Source: Actinomycetes bacterium (lineage in GTDB: Bacteria; Actinomycetota; Actinomycetes; Actinomycetales; Microbacteriaceae). From it: a stretch of 12,843 nt of DNA. A program made the translations under genes and the position numbers. Under the pieces are notes generated by a model. That model worked only from the letters and a program-made list of their open reading frames with translations, did not search any database and was not told the DNA's origin. The stretch spans positions 1 through 12,843 of the forward strand of contig JAEYVF010000156.1 of NCBI GenBank assembly GCA_023432005.1. Reading direction: 5' to 3'. Shown here piece by piece: positions 6,502 to 12,550 of this stretch; the stretch's first letter is position 1, and each line of letters begins with the position of its first letter.

Positions 6502-6860
6502 AGCGCTCCGATCCAGCTCAGCACCAGCACGAGCACGACGGGGTTCAGCAGCAGGCCCACCACGATCGCCGCGATTCCCCATCCGCGGCCCCAGCGCCCG
6601 ATGACCGCGACGAGTCCCGCGATCACCGCGAGCACGCTCAGCAGCATCGCCGAGATCGACAACCCCACCGCGAGCTCGAACATGTCGCCGAGCGAGCACA
6701 GCAGGGCGACGCCCCACGTGACGACCATGAGGATCGCGATGCCGCCGGCGACGGAGCCGGGCCAGCGCGGGCGATGACGGGGGGCGGCATCGGGCTCGCC
6801 GGGGGCGTCGACGCCATCGGCATCCGTCGGGACGTCGAAGATCTGCAGCCCGTCGGTCAC
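6498..6860 (-). CDS. Small three-helix membrane protein upstream of menB
   Basis: 120 residues from a GTG start (MTDGLQIFDVPTDADG). Residues 1-36 are hydrophilic and acidic, then basic just before the membrane (RHRPRW). Three membrane helices follow at about 37-57, 62-86 and 93-118. The helix-GRWGRGWGIA-helix layout is reminiscent of DUF4190-type proteins, but I do not claim that family. No catalytic motif is visible. It is the first gene of the menB-menE-menA operon, with a -10 element six bases before its GTG, and its stop overlaps the menB start (GTGA). That fixed coupling with a menaquinone enzyme is the only clue to its job. That it is a gene is well supported by its promoter, composition and overlap; its function is unknown. 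Confidence 0.83.
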   Translation of the reverse strand: MTDGLQIFDVPTDADGVDAPGEPDAAPRHRPRWPGSVAGGIAILMVVTWGVALLCSLGDMFELAVGLSISAMLLSVLAVIAGLVAVIGRWGRGWGIAAIVVGLLLNPVVLVLVLSWIGAL

Positions 6861-6866
6861 GCCCCC

Positions 6867-6872
6867 AGCCTA
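6867..6872 (-). promoter_or_regulatory. -10 element of the menB-menE-menA operon, leaderless type
   Basis: The minus strand reads CC-TAGGCT-GGGGGC-GTG, the same CC-TAnnnT-N6-start layout as the two promoters at 2917-2969. The transcript should begin at the GTG of the small membrane-protein gene. No -35 match is visible. Confidence 0.6.
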
Positions 6873-6885
6873 GGCGCAGAGAACC

Positions 6886-6909
6886 GCCCCGCGGCTGCCG
6901 AAGCGGGGC
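6886..6909. promoter_or_regulatory. Inverted repeat in the menB-operon/menC divergent promoter, possible operator
   Basis: GCCCCGC (6886-6892) and GCGGGGC (6903-6909) are a perfect 7-bp dyad with a 10-base spacer that itself has CGGctgCCG symmetry with the inner edge. It lies between the two divergent start sites and touches the presumed -10 of menC. Repressor or activator binding here would govern both men transcripts; no factor can be named. Confidence 0.4.
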
Positions 6910-6914
6910 AGACT
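6909..6914 (+). promoter_or_regulatory. Weak -10 candidate for menC
   Basis: CAGACT ends six bases before the ATG at 6921, the spacing of the three better promoters here. It keeps the key A at position 2 and T at position 6 but lacks the first T. GAGG lies only two bases before the ATG, too close for a normal ribosome binding site, which favours a leaderless start. Confidence 0.35.
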
Positions 6915-6920
6915 GAGGGC

Positions 6921-7940
6921 ATGACGCCGGATGCCGAGGAGCTCGTCGCCGCGGCTCACGTCGTGCGGCTGCCGCTCGTGACGCGCTTCCGCGGGGTGAC
7001 CGAGCGCGAGGCCGTGCTGCTGCACGGACCGCGCGGCTGGGGCGAGTTCTCGCCGTTCCTCGAGTACGACGACGCCGAGGCGTCGGCGTGGCTCGCGGCC
7101 GCGGTCGAGGCCGCGTGGAGCGAGCCCGCGGCGGCGCGTCGCGCGAGCGTGCCCGTCAACGCGACCCTCCCGACGGTGCCTGTCGACGCGATCCGCGCGG
7201 TGCTCGCGCGTTTCGGCGGGGTGCGCACCGTCAAGGTGAAGGTCGCCGACCCCGGCGAGACGCTCGCCGACGATGTCGCGCGCGTGCGCGAGGTGCGGCG
7301 CATCCTCGGGCCCGAGGGCCGTATCCGGGTCGACGCGAACGGCGGATGGACCGTCGACCGGGCCGAGCGTGCGGCGCACGAGCTCGCGGCGTTCGATCTC
7401 GAGTACCTCGAGCAGCCGTGCGCGACCGTGCCTGAGCTCGCGGAGCTGCGCGATCGGCTGCGCGACTGGCAGCTGCCGATCGCCGCCGACGAGAGCGTGC
7501 GCAAGGCGTCCGATCCGCTCGCGGTGGCGCGCGCGGGCGCCGCCGACCTGCTCGTCGTGAAGGTGCAGCCGCTCGGCGGTATCGCACCCGCTCTGCGGAT
7601 CGTCGCGGAGGCCGGTCTGCCCGCCGTCGTGTCGAGCGCCATCGACACCTCGGTCGGCCTCGCCATGGGAGCGCGCCTCGCCGCCGCGCTGCCCGAGCTC
7701 GACTACGACTGCGGCCTCGGCACGGCGGCGCTCCTCGCCGCCGACGTCACACACGAGCCCCTGGCGCCCGTCGACGGCGCCATCCCGGTGCGCGACGTCG
7801 AGCCGGATGCCGAGCTCCTGCGCGCGCACGCGGCGCCGCCGGAGCGCGTGGCCTGGTGGCACGAGCGCCTGCGGCGCTGCGCGGCCCTCCTCGCGGGGGC
7901 CGAGGGGCTCAGAGGCCCGAGTACGCGTGGAACCCCTTGA
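6921..7940 (+). CDS. menC: o-Succinylbenzoate synthase
   Basis: An enolase-superfamily dehydratase of 339 residues that converts SHCHC to o-succinylbenzoate. The catalytic set is complete: VKVKVAD (104-110) with K107 of the KxK motif, metal ligands D138 (RVDANGGW), E164 (YLEQP) and D190 (IAADES), and K214 (VVKVQPLGG) as the opposing acid/base. SSAIDTSVG (238-246) is the substrate-side loop. The ATG at 6921 was chosen over upstream in-frame starts because the N-terminus then matches the family and the longer form would run back through the divergent gene. It is transcribed away from the menB operon. Its last 32 bases overlap the 3' end of ccsB on the other strand, and the tail after about residue 325 looks non-conserved. 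Confidence 0.96.
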   Translation: MTPDAEELVAAAHVVRLPLVTRFRGVTEREAVLLHGPRGWGEFSPFLEYDDAEASAWLAAAVEAAWSEPAAARRASVPVNATLPTVPVDAIRAVLARFGGVRTVKVKVADPGETLADDVARVREVRRILGPEGRIRVDANGGWTVDRAERAAHELAAFDLEYLEQPCATVPELAELRDRLRDWQLPIAADESVRKASDPLAVARAGAADLLVVKVQPLGGIAPALRIVAEAGLPAVVSSAIDTSVGLAMGARLAAALPELDYDCGLGTAALLAADVTHEPLAPVDGAIPVRDVEPDAELLRAHAAPPERVAWWHERLRRCAALLAGAEGLRGPSTRGTP

Positions 7941-8877
7941 AGAAGAGGTTCACGACCGTGAAGTTGAAGAGCACGGCGGCGAAGCCGACGATCGCGAGCC
8001 AGGCGGAGGGCGCACCGCGCCACCCACGGGTCGCACGGGCGTGGATGTAGCCGGCGTAGACGACCCAGATGATGAACGTCCACACCTCCTTGGTGTCCCA
8101 TCCCCAGTAGCGGCCCCACGCGTGCTCGGCCCAGATGGCGCCCGCGATGAGCGTGAAGGTCCAGAAGGCGAAGCCGATGACGTTGACGCGGTAGGCGGTG
8201 TTCTCGAGGGCGGACGACGCGGGGAAGCTCGCGAGGAACCCGGGGCCCGTCGCCGCACCCGTCTCGTGGCGGGCCTGCAGCAGTTGGGCGATCGAGAGCC
8301 CCGCGCCGAGGGCGAAGAAGCCGGTTCCGAGGATGGCCACGAAGACGTGGATGACGAGCCAGCTCGACTGCAGCGCCGGCGGCAGCGGCACGACGTCGAC
8401 GTACACGTTGAGCGTCGCGAGCATGAGCAGCAGCGAGGAGATGCCCGTGATGTAGGCGCCGAGGTAGCGCACGTTGCGGAAGATGTTGACGGCGAGGAAC
8501 ACCCCGACGATGACGACGACGCCCGTGATGGCGAACTCGAACATGTTGGCCCACGGCGCACGGGAGGCGGCCACGCCGCGCAGCACCACGCCGGCCGCGT
8601 GCACGACGAAGCCGAGCACGGTGAGGGCGAAGGCGATGCGCCCGGCCTTGCTCGCGCGCGCGGGGGCGGATGCCGCGGTCGGCGGGGCGGGCGGAGCGAG
8701 CACGGCGCCGGAGCCCTCGACCCGGGTGGCGCGGGCGGGCACCGTGGCACGTTCCGTGAGGGCGTCGCGCGAGCGCCCCGACAGGTCGACGACGAAGGCG
8801 ATGAACGCGAGCACGTAGATCGCGGCCGCCGAGTACACGGCGAGCAGGGAGTAGGCAGCGAGGGTCGCGGTCGTCAC
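7909..8877 (-). CDS. ccsB: Cytochrome c biogenesis protein CcsB/ResC (heme lyase subunit)
   Basis: 322 residues with about eight membrane helices. With ResB it forms the System II complex that exports heme and attaches it to the CXXCH motif of apocytochrome c outside the membrane. The family signature is the tryptophan-rich heme-handling loop WGRYWGWDTKEVW (254-266). Conserved histidines for heme ligation are H93 (VVHAAG), H177 (VIHVFV) and H279 (YIHARAT). A Pro/Ala-rich linker (about 41-78) separates the first helix from the core. The GTG start lies four bases after the resB stop. It is the last gene of the maturation operon and overlaps the 3' end of menC on the opposite strand. The symbol is ccsB, ccsA or resC depending on the naming scheme. 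Confidence 0.95.
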   Translation of the reverse strand: MTTATLAAYSLLAVYSAAAIYVLAFIAFVVDLSGRSRDALTERATVPARATRVEGSGAVLAPPAPPTAASAPARASKAGRIAFALTVLGFVVHAAGVVLRGVAASRAPWANMFEFAITGVVVIVGVFLAVNIFRNVRYLGAYITGISSLLLMLATLNVYVDVVPLPPALQSSWLVIHVFVAILGTGFFALGAGLSIAQLLQARHETGAATGPGFLASFPASSALENTAYRVNVIGFAFWTFTLIAGAIWAEHAWGRYWGWDTKEVWTFIIWVVYAGYIHARATRGWRGAPSAWLAIVGFAAVLFNFTVVNLFFKGFHAYSGL

Positions 8878-8881
8878 GGGT

Positions 8882-10540
8882 TCATCCTACGTTCGGCGTC
8901 TGGAGGCGGGCCGCGTGCTTGTCGGCCAGCTCGGCGACGGCCGCCTCGAGGCCCGGGTCCTCGCCGCGTGCGAGGCCCGCGTACTCGAGGCGCACGGTGC
9001 CGTCGTCGTCCTCGGTCACCTTGATCCACATCCGGCGCCGCGGCACGAAGAGGCTCACGAGCAGCCCGCCGAGGATGGTCAACGAGAACACGAGCACCCA
9101 GCCCTCGGTGGGGTCGTGGTGGAACTCGATACCCACGAAGCGCTTGTAGCCCTCGAACTCGATCGTGCCGAGACCGTCGGGCAGCTCGGCCGTCTGGCCC
9201 TGGGTGAGCTCGAGTGCGGCGAGGTCGGCCTTGGGACCCGCGATCTGGGTGAGCTCGTCGGTGTCGAGAGAGTACGCGTTGACGGCGACCCCCTCGTCGA
9301 GTCCGAGGTCGCCGGCGTAGACCGTGAGCGTCAGCAGGCTCGCGTCTCCCGGGTAGGGGGAGATGGACGTGTAGGTCCCGTCGACGAGCTGCAGCGGGTC
9401 GGGGTAGAAGAAGCCGAGGAGGCCGAGCTGTTCGTCGAGGCCGTCGGGCACCTTGATGACGCCGAGGCTGCGGAGGTTGTTGTCCTGCGGGATGAATGCG
9501 ACGGGCCCCGAGAACGCGACCTCGCCATCCGCGTCGCGCACCGTGACGACGGGTGCGAAGCCGTTGCTCAGCAGGTAGACCTTCGTGCCGCCGATCTCGA
9601 GCGGCGAGTTGACCTTGAGGTCGGCCTCGGTCCAGTCGCCGCCGGGCTCGCGCGTCGAGAGGTGGGCCGTGAAGTCGATGGGCTGGTACACGCCCGTCGC
9701 GGGGTCGAGCTGGTAGCTGCCCTCGAAGTCGTCGAGGCGCACCGAGAACGGCTCGAGCGCCGTCTCCGTGAAGAAGCGGCCCGGGTTGAACGAGTCGTAG
9801 CTCGCGAGCGAGTTGGTGAAGGCCGTGTCCTCGATGACGACGCGCTGCCCGTTGTAGCCGAAGCCGCCCCCGACGCCCACGGCGACGAGCACCCCCACGA
9901 GCGAGGCGTGGAACACGAGGTTGCCGGTCTCGCGCAGGTAGCCGCGCTCGGCCGAGACCGAGTCCGCGCGCCGCCCCGAGCTCGTCGACGGGTACTCCTC
10001 CACGCGGTAGCCGGCCCCGCGCAGCACGCGACGGGCCTCTGCGACGGCGGTCGCGGCATCCGTCCGAGCGGTGCGCTCGGTGTAGCCCACGAGACGCGCG
10101 AGGCGTGCGGGCGTCTTGGGCGGGCGGGCGCGCAGGGCGTCGATGTGGTGCTTCGTGCGGGGCAGGATGCAGCCCACGAGCGAGATGAACAGCAGGAGGT
10201 AGATGGCCGAGAACCACGGCGAGCTGAACGTCGAGAAGACCCCGAACCCGTCGAGGATCTGGAAGGCCTCCGGGTTCTCGCGCTGGTACTGGATGACGCC
10301 GTTCGGGTCTGAGCTGCGCTGCGGCACGAGCGAGCCCGGCACGGCGGCGAGCGCGAGCAGGAGCAGCAGCACGAGGGCCGTGCGCATGCTCGTGAGCTGC
10401 CGCCAGAAGAAGCGCAGATACCCGACGACGCCGAGCTTCGGCTGCGTGACGCCCTCGCCGGATGCCACCGGTGCGTCGATGTGGTCGGACGGCCGCAGCG
10501 GGTCGCTCGATCGCGCGGGCTTGGCCTTCTTCGGGCTCAC
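8882..10540 (-). CDS. resB: Cytochrome c biogenesis protein ResB/Ccs1
   Basis: The large partner of CcsB in System II. From this start it is 552 residues, with membrane helices at about 54-72, 108-126, 208-227 and 481-499 and a big extracytoplasmic domain between the third and fourth (about 228-480). Family marks are the first helix SMRTALVLLLLLALAAVPGS, the histidine-bearing TKHHIDAL just after helix 2, VFHASLVGV in helix 3 and the C-terminal GWVLVFSLTILGG helix followed by RRRMWIKV. The frame stays open to a GTG at 10579 (565 residues), inside ccdA. I chose the GTG at 10540 because a strong GGAGGAG lies just upstream and the start then follows the ccdA stop. ccsB follows after four bases. 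Confidence 0.94.
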   Translation of the reverse strand: MSPKKAKPARSSDPLRPSDHIDAPVASGEGVTQPKLGVVGYLRFFWRQLTSMRTALVLLLLLALAAVPGSLVPQRSSDPNGVIQYQRENPEAFQILDGFGVFSTFSSPWFSAIYLLLFISLVGCILPRTKHHIDALRARPPKTPARLARLVGYTERTARTDAATAVAEARRVLRGAGYRVEEYPSTSSGRRADSVSAERGYLRETGNLVFHASLVGVLVAVGVGGGFGYNGQRVVIEDTAFTNSLASYDSFNPGRFFTETALEPFSVRLDDFEGSYQLDPATGVYQPIDFTAHLSTREPGGDWTEADLKVNSPLEIGGTKVYLLSNGFAPVVTVRDADGEVAFSGPVAFIPQDNNLRSLGVIKVPDGLDEQLGLLGFFYPDPLQLVDGTYTSISPYPGDASLLTLTVYAGDLGLDEGVAVNAYSLDTDELTQIAGPKADLAALELTQGQTAELPDGLGTIEFEGYKRFVGIEFHHDPTEGWVLVFSLTILGGLLVSLFVPRRRMWIKVTEDDDGTVRLEYAGLARGEDPGLEAAVAELADKHAARLQTPNVG

Positions 10541-10543
10541 CGA

Positions 10544-10550
10544 CTCCTCC
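10544..10550 (-). promoter_or_regulatory. Strong ribosome binding site deciding the resB start
   Basis: GGAGGAG on the minus strand; its GGAGG core ends five bases before the GTG at 10540. It lies between the ccdA stop and resB, and it is the clearest Shine-Dalgarno match in the window. The upstream GTG at 10579 lies within ccdA and would overlap it by 23 bases. Confidence 0.7.
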
Positions 10551-10556
10551 GACTTC

Positions 10557-11291
10557 TCAGAGCGGGGTGCTGACGCCACCGATCACCGCCCCGATCTCCG
10601 ACATGATGACGCCCCACAGCCCCGTGACCATGAGCACGCCGATGATCACGAGCAACGCGCCCCCCACGATGTTGACGACCCGGATGTGGCGGCGCACCCA
10701 GCCGAGGCTCGACGACACCCAGCCGAGGCCGAGGGCGACGAGCACGAAGGGCACGCCGAGGCCCACGCAGTAGGCGAGGCCGACGATGGCCGCCCGCCAC
10801 GGGTCGCCGCCGTAGCCCGCGAGGAACCCGACGGCCGTGAGCGTGGGGCTGATGCACGGGGTCCAGCCGAGGGCGAACAGGATGCCGAGCAGCGGCGCCC
10901 CGACGAGTCCCGTGCGCGGGCGCCAGCTCGGCTTCACCTGGCGCTGCAGGAGCGTGACCTGCCCGATGAACACGAGCCCGAGCACGATGATGAGCGCCCC
11001 GCCGATCCGCATGATGAGATCGCCGTACTGCAGCAGGAACCGTCCCGCCGTACCCGCGAGCACGAAGACCGCCATGAAGACGAGCGAGAAGCCGGCGACG
11101 AACAGGAGCGCGCCGAGCGACATCCGCGAACGCGAGCGCTTCGCACCCCCCGTGACGCCCGAGACGTAGCCGAGGTAGCCCGGCACGAGCGGCAGCACGC
11201 ACGGCGAGAGGAACGACATGAGGCCCGCGGCGAGCGCGATGGGCACGGCGAGCCACAGCCCGCCGGAGACGACGATCTCGCCCGGGTCCAC
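10557..11291 (-). CDS. ccdA: Thiol-disulfide transporter CcdA
   Basis: A 244-residue polytopic protein of the DsbD transmembrane (CcdA) family. It takes electrons from cytoplasmic thioredoxin across the membrane to extracytoplasmic thioredoxin-like partners, keeping apocytochrome c cysteines reduced. Six helices are visible (about 13-33, 59-80, 91-112, 131-156, 168-190 and 204-230). The two redox cysteines are in place: C31 in LSPCVLPLVPGYLGY and C146 in GWTPCISPTL, each next to prolines as is typical. A further cysteine, C175, lies in helix 5 and is not part of the usual pair. The GTG start comes three bases after the tlpA stop, and resB follows, so the reductant path and the heme path are encoded together. 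Confidence 0.95.
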   Translation of the reverse strand: MDPGEIVVSGGLWLAVPIALAAGLMSFLSPCVLPLVPGYLGYVSGVTGGAKRSRSRMSLGALLFVAGFSLVFMAVFVLAGTAGRFLLQYGDLIMRIGGALIIVLGLVFIGQVTLLQRQVKPSWRPRTGLVGAPLLGILFALGWTPCISPTLTAVGFLAGYGGDPWRAAIVGLAYCVGLGVPFVLVALGLGWVSSSLGWVRRHIRVVNIVGGALLVIIGVLMVTGLWGVIMSEIGAVIGGVSTPL

Positions 11292-11294
11292 GCG

Positions 11295-11915
11295 TCAGGC
11301 CTTCTCGGCCAGCAGCTCGTCGACGATGTCGGCGACGACGCTCGGGCTCTCGATGAGCCCGCTGATGCGCGCGGCGACGCGGCCCTGCCGGTCGAGGATG
11401 AGCGTCGTGGGCACCGAGTTGGGGGCGAGCTTCCCGTCGGCGAAGGCGAGCTGCACGGCGTTGTCGGCCGCGTCGACGATCGAGGGGTAGCCCACGCCGA
11501 ACTTCTTCGCGAAGCCGAGCGACACGTCCGCGCGGTCGCTCACGTTGACGCCGAGCATGACGACGTCGTCGCCCTCGAACTGCGCGCGCAGGGCCTCGAG
11601 ATCGGGCGCCTCCTCGCGGCAGGGCGGGCAGCTGGCGTACCAGAAGTTGACGACGACGACCTGGCCGAGGGCCTCCGCGGAGTCGAAGGCCTCGCCCGTG
11701 TCGAGCGCGCCGGCGAACTCGACGGGCGCCTCGCGCTCGGATGCGGCGGGCTGGACGACGCGGCCGTCGCCCGAGATGTAGCCGCCGCCCGTGCCGGACT
11801 CGTACTGCCCGGCGAGGTGGTCGGCCTCGGTCGTGCACCCCGCGAGCAGTGCCGCGAGGGCGACGACGGGCGCGATGACGCGCACGCCGAGACGGCGGGA
11901 CGATCGGGTGATCAC
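11295..11915 (-). CDS. TlpA/ResA-like thioredoxin-fold lipoprotein
   Basis: A 206-residue membrane-anchored thiol-disulfide oxidoreductase that reduces apocytochrome c before heme attachment, itself reduced by CcdA. The N-terminus is a lipoprotein signal: basic start (RSSRR), hydrophobic stretch and lipobox LLAGC, with C27 as the lipidated cysteine. The thioredoxin-fold AhpC/TSA-Redoxin domain spans about 64-204, with the active site WYASCPPC (C96 and C99) and the cis-proline at VPTT (168-171). The frame continues upstream, but the GTG at 11915 overlaps the phosphatase stop (GTGA) and puts the signal peptide at the N-terminus. It is the equivalent of ResA or of M. tuberculosis Rv0526 by position and family; the exact symbol is not certain. 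Confidence 0.94.
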   Translation of the reverse strand: MITRSSRRLGVRVIAPVVALAALLAGCTTEADHLAGQYESGTGGGYISGDGRVVQPAASEREAPVEFAGALDTGEAFDSAEALGQVVVVNFWYASCPPCREEAPDLEALRAQFEGDDVVMLGVNVSDRADVSLGFAKKFGVGYPSIVDAADNAVQLAFADGKLAPNSVPTTLILDRQGRVAARISGLIESPSVVADIVDELLAEKA

Positions 11916-12541
11916 ACGGCTCCCAGGTCGATGGACTGCGCAAGCAACTCTGCCGCAGGTTCCTGATAGTCCACCTCGACGAAGGCCCCGTCGCGCCAGG
12001 CGAGGGTCGTGATGCTCGAGAGGGAGCAGCGGCGCTGCCGCGGGTCGTGGGCGAGCGGCTTGCGGGCCACGGTGCGGGCGACCATCCAGATCGGCAGCTG
12101 ATGGGTGACGAGCACGGCCTCGCCGCCGTCGGACTCGGCGTACGCCTGCGCGACGGCGGCCATCATCCGGCGGCGGATGCTCGTGAACGCCTCGCCCCAC
12201 GTGGGCCGCCACGGACCGACGAGGTAGGGCCAGTTGCGGGGATCGCGGAGGCCGCGGCGCACGTTGGTGCCCTCGAAGCGGTTGTGCGGCTCGATCAGGC
12301 GCTCGTCGAGCCGCACCTCGAGCCCGAAGCGGGCCGCCCACGGTGCCGCCGACTCCTGCGTGCGCTGCAGGGGGCTCGCGACGAGGCTCGTGACGGGGCG
12401 ACCCTGGAGCGACTCGGCGGACATCGCCGCCATCCGGTGCCCGAGCTCGGAGAGCCCGAAGCCCGGCATGCGCCCGTAGAGCACGCGGTCGGGGTTGTCG
12501 ACCTCCCCGTGGCGCACGAGGTGGACGAGGTCGGCGGGCAC
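11912..12541 (-). CDS. Histidine phosphatase family protein (phosphoglycerate mutase-like)
   Basis: 209 residues of the histidine phosphatase superfamily. The phosphohistidine motif is VRHGE (9-13, with H11 nucleophile). R60 lies in SPLQRTQ, the acid residue is probably E84 in LIEPHNRFEG, and the second histidine is H147 in LVTHQ. It lacks the longer insertions of true glycolytic phosphoglycerate mutases, so a phosphatase acting on a small metabolite is more likely; the substrate cannot be told. It begins with GTG nine bases after the oxidoreductase stop and overlaps the TlpA-like gene by four bases. A gene of this family leads the cytochrome c maturation cluster in many actinobacteria (Rv0525 in M. 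tuberculosis, from memory), though no role in maturation is established. Confidence 0.9.
   Translation of the reverse strand: MPADLVHLVRHGEVDNPDRVLYGRMPGFGLSELGHRMAAMSAESLQGRPVTSLVASPLQRTQESAAPWAARFGLEVRLDERLIEPHNRFEGTNVRRGLRDPRNWPYLVGPWRPTWGEAFTSIRRRMMAAVAQAYAESDGGEAVLVTHQLPIWMVARTVARKPLAHDPRQRRCSLSSITTLAWRDGAFVEVDYQEPAAELLAQSIDLGAV
12284..12316. repeat. Perfect 11-bp inverted repeat inside the histidine phosphatase gene
   Basis: GTGCGGCTCGA (12284-12294) and TCGAGCCGCAC (12306-12316) are exact reverse complements with an 11-base spacer. On the mRNA they form an 11-bp, GC-rich stem over the codons for VRLDERLIEPH, which include the presumed catalytic Glu. Codon choice in a conserved motif may explain it by chance. 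Confidence 0.5.
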
Positions 12542-12550
12542 CCGCTCAGT

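Noticed and set aside
6502..6717. N-terminal extension of menB by 72 residues in the same frame
   Set aside because: It would be read from inside the upstream membrane-protein gene, has an Arg/Gly-rich translation unlike MenB, and the GTG at 6501 gives the family N-terminus.
6774..6920. Upstream in-frame start of menC at 6774
   Set aside because: It would run through the divergent gene and its promoter, and the extra 49 residues do not resemble the capping domain of MenC.
10541..10579. resB start at the GTG at 10579
   Set aside because: It overlaps ccdA and lacks a good ribosome binding site, whereas the GTG at 10540 has GGAGGAG just upstream. Not excluded, only less likely.
7807..11966. 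Plus-strand frames opposite the cytochrome c maturation genes (7807-9024, 8915-10312, 10203-11966)
   Set aside because: Low-complexity E/R/D/H-rich translations from the antisense strand of genes with clear motifs. Not considered real.
11916..12341. Longer version of the TlpA-like protein (348 residues)
   Set aside because: The extra part is the histidine phosphatase gene in another frame, and it would bury the lipoprotein signal peptide in the middle of the protein.
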